Positions 1-6,369 of a DNA stretch of 22,120 nt are shown here, piece by piece. How positions within the stretch are numbered: the stretch's first letter is position 1; each line of letters starts with the position of its first letter. The notes under the pieces were generated by a model. The model ran no database searches, was not told the DNA's origin, and saw only the letters and a program-made list of their open reading frames with translations. The translations under genes and the position numbers were made by a program. Source of the DNA: Sphingomonadales bacterium (lineage in GTDB: Bacteria; Pseudomonadota; Alphaproteobacteria; Sphingomonadales; Sphingomonadaceae); contig JAGWUU010000012.1 of NCBI GenBank assembly GCA_028868335.1, positions 1-22,120 of the forward strand, in the 5' to 3' direction.

Positions 1-1695
1 CCGATGGTGGGTTGCGTGCAACAGCGCTTGCCCCATTTCCGTCGATGCGGCGCGAAAGGCGATGGCCTTGAAGTTCTTCCCGTCGTCCCCCCGAACGATG
101 AGCCGAACGTGATCACTACCCACGGTGTCAGCCTTGACCAGCCGAACCGGACCAACCGCCAGTCGAGGTCCGGGCCAGCCAATGCCGAACGGACCGGCGC
201 TCTCAAGAGTGTCGACCAGCGAAGGGACGAGACCGCCGGGTGCAAGGGCGAGATCGAGCAGCAGCGCCTGATTGGTCATTGCGGCTGTAACCGCCGACCC
301 CAACTGTTCGTCCAGCCATTGCCCCAGCGCATCAATTTGTCCTGGCGCGACCGTCAATCCGGCTGCCATGGCATGTCCACCGCCAGCGATCAGCAGCCCA
401 TGCTCACGCGCGGCTATGATCGCGGCACCAAGGTCCACGCCCGCGATCGAGCGGCCGGATCCCTTGCCATTGCCGTATTCATCCGCATCAAGGGCTATGA
501 CGAGGGTTGGCTTGCCGGTCTTTTCCTTGATTCGACCAGCGACAATGCCAATCACGCCGGGATGCCAGCCGCGTCCTGCCAGGGTCAGCACTGCGCGATT
601 GTGCTGGGCATCGACCAGTGCCTCGGCGGCTTCCTGTACCGCCGCTTCAATGGCCCGGCGTTCCTCGTTGAGAGCGGAAAGTTGGGCGGCGATCGTGCGG
701 GCCTCGTCCGGGTCGAGGGTGGTAAGCAACCGCACGCCGAGATTCGATTCACCAACGCGGCCGCCGGCATTGATTCGCGGCCCGAGCGCGAAGCCGAGGT
801 CGCTGCAGGTCGGCGCGCGCGACAGGCGACTGGCATCGATAAGCGCCGCCATGCCCACATTCTCGCGCCGCGCCATTACCTTGAGTCCCTGAGCCACCAA
901 TGCGCGATTGAGGCCGTGCAACGCGGCAACGTCGGCAACCGTACCGAGTGCAACCAGATCCAGCAGGGCGAACAGGTCAGGCTCGGACCGGTTTTCGAAG
1001 AAGCCGCGCTGCCGCAATGCACGGACCGTGGCAATCGCGAGGAGGAAGGCGACGCCTACCGCAGCAAGGTGTCCGTGCGCCGCTCCGTCGTGGCTTTCGT
1101 CCAGTCGATTAGGGTTGACCAGCGCAACCGCTTTGGGAAGCTCGGCCGAACACTTGTGGTGATCGACCACGATAACGTCGACGCCGGCATCATGTGCCAT
1201 GGCGAGAGCCTGATGCGCCATGGCGCCGCAGTCGACCGTCACTATCAGGCTGCTGCCTTGTTCGGCCAACCGGACCAGCGCCTCACCTGAAGGGCCATAG
1301 CCCTCGAGCAAGCGGTCGGGGATATAGGTGTCGGCCTGGTGGCCAAGTCCACGCAGGAGCAGCACCAGCAGCGCAGCGCTGGTCGCGCCATCGACGTCGT
1401 AGTCGCCATAGATCGTCACCCTTTCGTCGGTCATCACCGCCTGGGCTAGTCGATCGGCGGCGGCATCCATGTCGCGAAAGAGCGAGGGATCGGGCAGGAA
1501 GGCCCGCAGCGAAGGGTTACGGTGACGCTCCACATCGTCAGCGGCGACGCCGCGCGAGAGCAGCAATTGCGTAACGAGATCGTGGTCCAGCGTCGATCCG
1601 TTGCCCGCAAGATCCATGTTCCCGCCACGCCACCGCCACAGGCGGCCGGAAAGCGAGCGGTCGATACCGAGAACCGAGATGGCAGGAGACGTCAC
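1..1695 (-). CDS. recJ: Single-stranded-DNA-specific exonuclease RecJ, C-terminus cut by window edge
   Basis: RecJ degrades single-stranded DNA 5' to 3' in recombination and mismatch repair and acts in the cytoplasm. The minus-strand frame is open for 565 codons to the window edge. It carries the DHH-superfamily motif I YGDYDVDG near residues 96-103, a later VDHH motif with the name-giving histidines, and a downstream GGGHAMAAG segment typical of the DHHA1 domain. RecJ proteins are usually about 570-600 residues, so only a short C-terminal piece is missing. I chose the GTG at 1695-1693, giving VTSPAISVLGIDRSLSG, because an in-frame stop lies four codons upstream and no ATG fits the family's N-terminus. 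The RBS is weak. It is divergent from the flavodoxin-like gene. The long plus-strand open frames over this region are antisense shadows. Confidence 0.95.
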   Translation of the reverse strand, partial: MTSPAISVLGIDRSLSGRLWRWRGGNMDLAGNGSTLDHDLVTQLLLSRGVAADDVERHRNPSLRAFLPDPSLFRDMDAAADRLAQAVMTDERVTIYGDYDVDGATSAALLVLLLRGLGHQADTYIPDRLLEGYGPSGEALVRLAEQGSSLIVTVDCGAMAHQALAMAHDAGVDVIVVDHHKCSAELPKAVALVNPNRLDESHDGAAHGHLAAVGVAFLLAIATVRALRQRGFFENRSEPDLFALLDLVALGTVADVAALHGLNRALVAQGLKVMARRENVGMAALIDASRLSRAPTCSDLGFALGPRINAGGRVGESNLGVRLLTTLDPDEARTIAAQLSALNEERRAIEAAVQEAAEALVDAQHNRAVLTLAGRGWHPGVIGIVAGRIKEKTGKPTLVIALDADEYGNGKGSGRSIAGVDLGAAIIAAREHGLLIAGGGHAMAAGLTVAPGQIDALGQWLDEQLGSAVTAAMTNQALLLDLALAPGGLVPSLVDTLESAGPFGIGWPGPRLAVGPVRLVKADTVGSDHVRLIVRGDDGKNFKAIAFRAASTEMGQALLHATHHR

Positions 1696-1819
1696 CAGAT
1701 TGCGCTAACCGATCCTGGGCTCAAGGCAAAGGCCTGGGGTTCAGGTGTTCACACCGCATGCGGTTGACATTGCACCCACGGCGCGCATGGCTGGCTCGTT
1801 TTCGAGGAGAATGACTACG

Positions 1820-2293
1820 ATGCTGCTGATCGTCTGGCACAGCCGGACCGGAGCGAGCAAGGCCATCGCTGAAGCGGCCAAGGCTGGCGGCGGTGGGCGG
1901 GCCGGGCTTGCCGAAGCCGGGGCGGTCACACCGGAAATGATGCTGAGTGCGGCCGGCTATCTGTTCGTCTGCCCCGAAAACCTCGGATCGATGAGCGGGG
2001 CGATGAAGGAAATGTTCGATCGTTGTTACTATCCGCTTCTTGGTCGGATCGAAGGGCGGGCCTATGCAACCCTTATTGCGGCCGGCTCGGATGGGCATGG
2101 CGCTCAGGCGCAGATTGACCGGATCGTTACTGGGTGGAGATTGCGACGCGTGGCGGACCCGTTCATTGTCAACCTGGGTGCCCAGACCCCCGAGGAGATA
2201 CTTGCCCCCAAGACGGTTCCGTCGGCGGCTTTGAAAAACTGCTCCGATCTTGGCGCCGCAATGGTTGAGGGACTGGAATTGGGTTTGTTCTGA
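1820..2293 (+). CDS. Flavodoxin-like / NAD(P)H-dependent oxidoreductase family protein
   Basis: This is a small cytoplasmic flavodoxin-fold protein of 157 residues. The N-terminal strand MLLIVW is followed by HSRTGASKAIAEA, which matches the phosphate-binding loop for FMN (T/S-x-T-G-x-S/T). The segment FVCPENLGSMSGAMKEMFDRCYY matches the second flavin-binding loop of flavodoxin/NADPH-dependent FMN reductase proteins. The redox partner is unknown. The ATG at 1820 has the purine-rich GAGGAGA about ten bases upstream. The in-frame ATG at 1811 directly abuts that site, and a frame extending back to 1745 lacks an RBS. A consensus -35 hexamer TTGACA lies at 1764-1769, but no convincing -10 follows. 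The gene is divergent from recJ, with about 120 bases between them. Confidence 0.8.
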   Translation: MLLIVWHSRTGASKAIAEAAKAGGGGRAGLAEAGAVTPEMMLSAAGYLFVCPENLGSMSGAMKEMFDRCYYPLLGRIEGRAYATLIAAGSDGHGAQAQIDRIVTGWRLRRVADPFIVNLGAQTPEEILAPKTVPSAALKNCSDLGAAMVEGLELGLF

Positions 2294-2403
2294 GCAATCT
2301 GGTAATGAATCCGAAATAGAGCAATCTCACCAGTGGGGACTCGACTATCTCATTGGAATAATGTCACAGTCGATGCAGTCGTTCTTCGGAAGGTGGGGGT
2401 TTT

Positions 2404-3159
2404 ATCGTACACGCGTTCGACAAGTCGGATGAGTCCGGTGCTGCGACACTCTCGCTGGTCTTCGCAGATGGCTCGCGTCCGGGGGCCGATGCGGTTGCCG
2501 CGGCTGGCAATGCCGGGGAAGGCGGCGGCGCATTCACCGTAAGTCACAGGTCCGATTCCCAACCGGAATGGATTGAACTGCTCGCGAACGGATTGACCTT
2601 CGATTGTCACGGGCTGCACCCGGGCGATGGCATGCTTCCCCCGCCGCGTGGCGCACTTCTTGGCCTCGATGCTATTCCTTCAGGCGAAGCGATAACGCTT
2701 CAGCCGGGCCCGCACGTCGTCGGTGGTCGCGGTCTGCTTCCGGTGGTGCGCGTGCTCGCCGCAGTCGGCACTCGTCTTGCCGCGCTTCCCGGGGTCAAGG
2801 GAGTGTGCTGGCAACCTGCGGGAAGCTGGATGGAGCCAACCTATTTCCGACGGATCGTCGGCGATTGGCTCGATGGTGGCGCCTTTCCCGCTCTGGGGCT
2901 GACGTCGCTTCGCCGCGAGAGCAATGGCGCAATGGTGTCACTCGGGCTCGGCCTGCTGATTGGGCAGGAATTGCGGTTCGAACCGGAAAGGGCTTTGTCG
3001 GCCGGGGGCGTAGCGCGCATTTCTGTCCGCCTGATCCATGAACTGGTGGGGAATGGCCCTCTGACCGAACCGCGGGAATTCGAAGGACCTGATGGCGAAC
3101 GCCTGCTCGCAGTTCCGGTTCGCAATGGCCAGCAATTGAGGGTCATGGTGCGCCGATGA
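2404..3159 (+). CDS. Uncharacterised protein paired with AHH nuclease; start codon non-canonical or lost
   Basis: I do not recognise this protein with confidence. The frame is open from 2362 to the TGA at 3157-3159 and has strongly G/C-biased third positions from about 2404, so it is coding well before the first canonical start, a TTG at 2593. No in-frame ATG or GTG exists. A strong purine-rich RBS-like run (GGAAGGTGGGGG, 2388-2399) sits just ahead of TTT ATC GTA CAC, as if translation began near the ATC at 2404. The C-terminal half (WQPAGSWMEPTYF, then GLGLLIGQELRFEP) loosely recalls the DUF4261 pattern, but this is only a resemblance. No signal peptide or membrane segment is visible. It lies 37 bases upstream of the AHH nuclease and is probably co-transcribed. 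It could be a regulator or immunity partner, but that is inference. The start coordinate is tentative. Confidence 0.6.
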   Translation: MVHAFDKSDESGAATLSLVFADGSRPGADAVAAAGNAGEGGGAFTVSHRSDSQPEWIELLANGLTFDCHGLHPGDGMLPPPRGALLGLDAIPSGEAITLQPGPHVVGGRGLLPVVRVLAAVGTRLAALPGVKGVCWQPAGSWMEPTYFRRIVGDWLDGGAFPALGLTSLRRESNGAMVSLGLGLLIGQELRFEPERALSAGGVARISVRLIHELVGNGPLTEPREFEGPDGERLLAVPVRNGQQLRVMVRR

Positions 3160-3196
3160 ACGGAGGCGCCACCCGCCCGTCGCGGAGATCTGCCGA

Positions 3197-3742
3197 TTGA
3201 CTGACCTGATCCGCGCGGGCTTGGGTCTGCGTCAGCCAGCCCGCCTGCGTATCAGTTTTCGCGCGGTAAACCGCCGTGATGCGCCGGGCTATGATCCCGG
3301 GCTGCAACGCCACCACATCCTGCCAAGGCAAATGCTGAACCGGCGCAGCTTCGCCCCTTTGCTCGCGGCGCTCGGTCCGGAGCGGCTTTGCTTTGACGAT
3401 TTCCGCCGCAATGGTTTGTTGCTGCCAGCCAACGACGATGCGGCGCTGCGGGTCGGCCTGCCATTGCACCGTGGACCGCACCGGACTTACAACGAACTTG
3501 TAATGGAACGGTTCGGCCAAATCGAACTGGGCTGGGCCTCCACACGGCAACGGACCCCTGAGATTGCCCTGCAGGACGCGCTCGAACGGCTCCATCTTCT
3601 CCAGATGGCGCTTCGCCGTCGGCTGATGGACCAGAAACAACGGTTGCGCCTCAATCGGCACGACCCACTTGGCGCCGGGGTCAACTTTACCGAACTCGAC
3701 GCGATGGCGGCCTTGCTATGGCCGGCGACCGAGCCGGTCTGA
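3197..3742 (+). CDS. AHH-type HNH/endonuclease VII-fold nuclease domain protein
   Basis: This predicted 181-residue protein contains the hallmarks of the AHH nuclease family (HNH/ENDO VII superfamily). These are QRHHILPRQM with the paired histidines at about 39-40, a central NGLLLPANDDAALRVGLPL segment, and the second histidine cluster HRGPHRTYNELV with His91 and His95. The family holds metal-dependent nucleases, often as toxin modules, but here the domain fills almost the whole protein, with no secretion signal or delivery domain. The TTG at 3197 is chosen because GGAG at 3183-3186 is suitably spaced and no in-frame ATG lies upstream. A 14-codon mini-frame (ATG at 3156, stop at 3200) bridges the preceding gene's stop and this start. 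Cleavage of DNA or RNA is predicted from family only. Confidence 0.75.
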   Translation: MTDLIRAGLGLRQPARLRISFRAVNRRDAPGYDPGLQRHHILPRQMLNRRSFAPLLAALGPERLCFDDFRRNGLLLPANDDAALRVGLPLHRGPHRTYNELVMERFGQIELGWASTRQRTPEIALQDALERLHLLQMALRRRLMDQKQRLRLNRHDPLGAGVNFTELDAMAALLWPATEPV

Positions 3743-3962
3743 CGCAATGAAACGGTCGATCTTGTGGTCCAACTTCCGCGAGGCGAACGGATGGCGAAAC
3801 ACGGATCGGCGCGTTTGCGCAAGGCAACCATATTCATCGATAGAGGAGGCTCACTGCGCCGCTTGGATATCGCACGGCGTGCGATTCAATATATAGCGGC
3901 GGCGCAGTTCGAAGGAAGCAGATCAACCGCCTCTTCTTGATCGGGCATCGGCATACAGCGGC
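3743..3962. other. Stretch without a convincing gene between the AHH nuclease and the RES element
   Basis: The sequence is lower in GC than the flanking genes. Two short plus-strand frames exist. One runs 3747-3896. The other runs 3791-3940 (49 codons, beginning MAKHGSARLRKATIFIDRGG, with GAGG seven bases upstream). Neither resembles a family I know. They may be remnants or chance frames. The right end forms part of the perfect 14-bp palindrome GCGGCCTAGGCCGC at 3958-3971, whose central CTAG is the left target duplication of the next element. Confidence 0.4.
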
Positions 3963-3966
3963 CTAG

Positions 3967-3982
3967 GCCGCGTGGACAAATT
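3967..3982 (+). repeat. Left terminal inverted repeat of the RES-carrying element
   Basis: This 16-base arm matches the inverted right arm at 4717-4732 with two mismatches. It is directly preceded by CTAG at 3963-3966. Confidence 0.55.
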
Positions 3983-4177
3983 CCGTCGAGCTCTCTGATG
4001 GCAGCCAGACGCTATTTCCGGCTGAAAGTGGACCTGCCGGACACGACACCATTGCGGGCGTTCAATGGATTGAAATCGTTTCTGAAAAGTGGACATTGAA
4101 ATCACCGCTATCTCGGCTACCAAAGGCTTTATGGAGACGCGCGGCCACATTCTTCCGTTAGCTCTGGAGCTTTACCC

Positions 4178-4627
4178 TTGATCGCTTATGACGGTCCAGT
4201 GTGGCGACTCCTGACAGAGCAACTTGTCGGATCGCCTACAACTCCGGCGGCGGCTCCCGAAGGCAGGTTTCACCATTCAGGACAAATCGCTGCTTACGCT
4301 TCACTGACAGCAGAAGGCGCGGAAGTCGCAATCAAGCGATATCTGACCGATAATCGCAAGCGATTACTCGTTCCAATGTGGCTGAAAGCTGAAGCTGTGG
4401 CGGACGTTCGCGGTAATGTAGCAGCTTCCGTAGTCTGGCAAGATCAGAGGCAATCCGGCGCAATTCCATCAACCTGGGCAATTTCAGATGCCGCTCGGCG
4501 AGAGGGAGCGGAAGCTTTGCTTTATTCTTCACGCTCAAGACCCGAACTTTCGCACGTTGTCGTATTTGATCCTGCTTGCCTATCCTTGGTCGGGCCGATC
4601 ACGCCAATGGCCGCTTTCGACCCATAA
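4178..4627 (+). CDS. RES-domain protein, possible NAD-degrading toxin
   Basis: This predicted 149-residue protein fits the RES fold. GPVWRLL near the N-terminus supplies the conserved aromatic-Arg. GRFHHSGQIAAYASLT corresponds to the GRWNxxG...YxS core. The C-terminal segment ends in LSHVVVFDP. RES toxins of Xre/RES (MbcA/MbcT-type) systems degrade NAD+. The acidic residue usually found after the tyrosine helix appears replaced (AEVAIKRYL), so activity is uncertain. The TTG start at 4178 overlaps the TGA of a short upstream frame (TTGA), suggesting translational coupling. No recognisable Xre/MbcA antitoxin lies upstream or downstream. The gene is lower in GC than its neighbours and lies within the CTAG-bounded element. 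The frame is open back to 4100, so a longer N-terminus cannot be excluded, but no ATG is available. Confidence 0.65.
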   Translation: MIAYDGPVWRLLTEQLVGSPTTPAAAPEGRFHHSGQIAAYASLTAEGAEVAIKRYLTDNRKRLLVPMWLKAEAVADVRGNVAASVVWQDQRQSGAIPSTWAISDAARREGAEALLYSSRSRPELSHVVVFDPACLSLVGPITPMAAFDP

Positions 4628-4716
4628 GTCACAAAACCAGATTTGCCGTTCTCCCCACCATCACCGCCATCCATACGACAAAGTTGCGGCACGCAAGCGG
4701 ACGTAAAGTGGGTTCA

Positions 4717-4732
4717 AATTTGTCCACACCGC
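4717..4732 (-). repeat. Right terminal inverted repeat of the RES-carrying element
   Basis: Read on the minus strand this arm is GCGGTGTGGACAAATT. It is the inverted partner of 3967-3982 and is followed outside by CTAG at 4733-4736. Confidence 0.55.
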
Positions 4733-5713
4733 CTAGACACATTGCATTCGCGCCTTTGCCGCCAATTCACGGCGCGCTTCATTGTATTGCGCTTCCAGCC
4801 TGTCGACCCGCAGGGCGACCGGTTCAATCTCGTCGACCGCCGCGATCCCCTGGCCGGAACCCCAGATATCTTTCCACGCCTTGGCTTCGGTGTTGCCGCC
4901 TGATCCAAAATTCATCGCGGTGGGGTCGCTTTGCGGCAGGTTATCGGGGTCCATTCCAGCGGCCAGAATCGAGGGGCGCAGATAGTTCCCGTGAACTCCG
5001 GTAAACAGGTTGGAATAGACGATGTCCTCCGACCGTCCGGCGGCGATGGCTTCCTTGTAGCCCTGGACCGCGTTGGCCTCCCGCGTGGCGATCCAGGGGG
5101 AACCGATATAGGCAAAATCCGCCCCCATCGCCTGCGCGGCAAGGATCGACCGACCGCAAGCAATCGCACCCGACAGCGCGACCAACCCATCAAACCACTG
5201 ACGGATTTCCTGCATCAGCGCGAACGGTGAAAGAACTCCGGCATGGCCGCCGGCACCTGCCGCTACCGGGATCAGGCCATCGGCACCTTTTTCCACCGCC
5301 TTGCGGGCGAAACGGTCATTGATCACGTCATGAAGGACGATTCCACCCCAGCGGTGAACCGCCTGATTGATATCCTCGCGCGCACCGAGCGACGTGATCA
5401 CGAGCGGAACCTGCCACTTGGCGCAAACCTCCATGTCTTCTTCAAGCCGGTTGTTTGACTTGTGGACGATCTGGTTGACGGCAAAAGGTGCGGCAGGCCG
5501 GTCCGGATTGTCGCGATTGTGGGCGGCCAGTTCCTCGGTGATGCGGTGCAGCCATTCGTCGAGCACGCCGGACGGTCTGGCATTGAGAGACGGGAATGAG
5601 CCGACGATTCCCGCCTTGCACTGCGCAATGACAAGATCAGGCCCGGAGATGATGAACAGCGGGGAGCCGATCACCGGCAAGCGCAGGCGATCGAACGGAG
5701 CAGGAAGCGGCAT
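4733..5713 (-). CDS. Nitronate monooxygenase / 2-nitropropane dioxygenase-like FMN enzyme
   Basis: This cytoplasmic FMN-dependent TIM-barrel enzyme of 326 residues oxidises alkyl nitronates or related compounds. The N-terminal LRLPVIGSPLFIISGPDLV is the family's opening strand. AAGAGGHAG (residues 151-159, His157) matches the conserved histidine region. SGAIACGRSILAAQAMGADFAYIGSPWIAT forms the FMN phosphate-binding strands. I chose the ATG at 5713-5711 (MPLPAPFDRL) because the 12 upstream codons in frame do not look like family sequence, and AGGGG lies about eleven bases ahead. Its TAG stop falls within the CTAG that borders the RES element. It is divergent from the MOSC gene across 113 bases. 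Several paralogous NMO groups exist and the physiological substrate is unknown. Confidence 0.9.
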   Translation of the reverse strand: MPLPAPFDRLRLPVIGSPLFIISGPDLVIAQCKAGIVGSFPSLNARPSGVLDEWLHRITEELAAHNRDNPDRPAAPFAVNQIVHKSNNRLEEDMEVCAKWQVPLVITSLGAREDINQAVHRWGGIVLHDVINDRFARKAVEKGADGLIPVAAGAGGHAGVLSPFALMQEIRQWFDGLVALSGAIACGRSILAAQAMGADFAYIGSPWIATREANAVQGYKEAIAAGRSEDIVYSNLFTGVHGNYLRPSILAAGMDPDNLPQSDPTAMNFGSGGNTEAKAWKDIWGSGQGIAAVDEIEPVALRVDRLEAQYNEARRELAAKARMQCV

Positions 5714-5826
5714 GGATGAAACTACCCCTGAATGGACACGACAACACAATGCGTTTTCTTATGAGACGCAAATCGTCATGTCGAGGGGGCTTGCAGTAAC
5801 CGGGGTGCTTAACATAGCCTCGCTCC

Positions 5827-6369
5827 ATGAAATCCACGATCGTCGGATTGGCCAGCGACGGCGCTCATCGCTTTTCGAAGGTGCCGCGCAGTGCGATCAC
5901 GCTGATCGCCGGTACGGGAATTGAGGGCGATGCCCATGCTGGCCGGTTGGTCCAGCACCTGTCGCGCCAGGCCAAGGAACCACAGGCTATCAACCTGCGC
6001 CAGGTTCACCTGATTCACGCCGAACTGTTTGATGAGCTGGCAGAGCAAGGCTTTGCCGTCGGTGTCGGCCAGCTTGGTGAAAACGTGACCACGCGCGGGA
6101 TCGATCTTCTCGGACTATCGGGAGGTACGCGGTTGCGGCTTGGAGGCGATGCGCTGATTGAAATCACCGGACTTCGCAATCCATGCCGACAGATTGACGG
6201 GCTCGCCAAAGGCTTGATGGCCGCAACCCTGGCCGTGGGGGACGACGGTGAACTGATCCGCAAGGCGGGGGTCATGGCTGTGGTCATCACCGGGGGAACG
6301 GTGCGCGTGGGCGATGCCATAACACTGGAATCGGTGCCACTGATCCACGAGCCGCTCCAGCCGGTCTAG
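5827..6369 (+). CDS. MOSC-domain protein, probable molybdenum-cofactor sulfur carrier or reductase component
   Basis: This stand-alone MOSC domain has 180 residues. Family features in order are GIEGDAHAG (31-39), RQVHLIHAELFDEL, GQLGENVTTRGIDLLGL (81-97) and GLRNPCRQID, whose Cys120 is the conserved cysteine thought to carry sulfur. It resembles the YiiM/MOSC group, whose members help reduce N-hydroxylated compounds or handle molybdenum cofactor. The exact role here is unknown. The ATG at 5827 gives MKSTIVGLAS, a good N-terminus; no strong SD is seen. It is divergent from the nitronate monooxygenase, a plausible but unproven functional neighbour since both families touch nitrogen-oxide chemistry. 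It converges with the glycosyltransferase fusion, and the stop codons of both genes lie in one CTAG (6366-6369). Confidence 0.88.
   Translation: MKSTIVGLASDGAHRFSKVPRSAITLIAGTGIEGDAHAGRLVQHLSRQAKEPQAINLRQVHLIHAELFDELAEQGFAVGVGQLGENVTTRGIDLLGLSGGTRLRLGGDALIEITGLRNPCRQIDGLAKGLMAATLAVGDDGELIRKAGVMAVVITGGTVRVGDAITLESVPLIHEPLQPV

Larger units (their letters stand above)
3967..4732. mobile_element. Putative 766-bp transposon derivative (MITE-like) bounded by inverted repeats and CTAG, carrying a RES gene
   Basis: The left end reads GCCGCGTGGACAAATT (3967-3982). The reverse complement of the right end (4732-4717) reads GCGGTGTGGACAAATT. They match at 14 of 16 positions. Each is flanked outside by CTAG (3963-3966 and 4733-4736), as expected of a 4-bp target duplication. 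CTAG/YTAR-type targets are known for part of the IS5 family, but I cannot assign a family. The interior has no recognisable transposase. It holds short broken frames (3998-4099 and 4089-4181) and the RES gene. GC content is locally low; 4321-4380 has 28 G+C in 60 bases. The nitronate monooxygenase stop codon lies in the right CTAG, so insertion here would leave that gene intact. A chance similarity of ends is the alternative. Confidence 0.55.

Noticed and set aside
4..1290. 428-codon plus-strand open frame
   Set aside because: It lies antisense to recJ, whose minus-strand frame has clear RecJ motifs; the plus-strand product resembles no family and is a GC-rich shadow.
1764..1792. Promoter starting with TTGACA upstream of the flavodoxin-like gene
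   Set aside because: No acceptable -10 sequence at the right distance, so it is mentioned only in the gene entry.
2292..2327. Direct repeat GAGCAATCT (2292-2300 and 2319-2327)
   Set aside because: Nine bases, two copies only, no flanking structure; easily due to chance.
3791..3940. 49-codon frame with a reasonable RBS
   Set aside because: There is no family resemblance and it is too short to support alone; described only within the gap entry.
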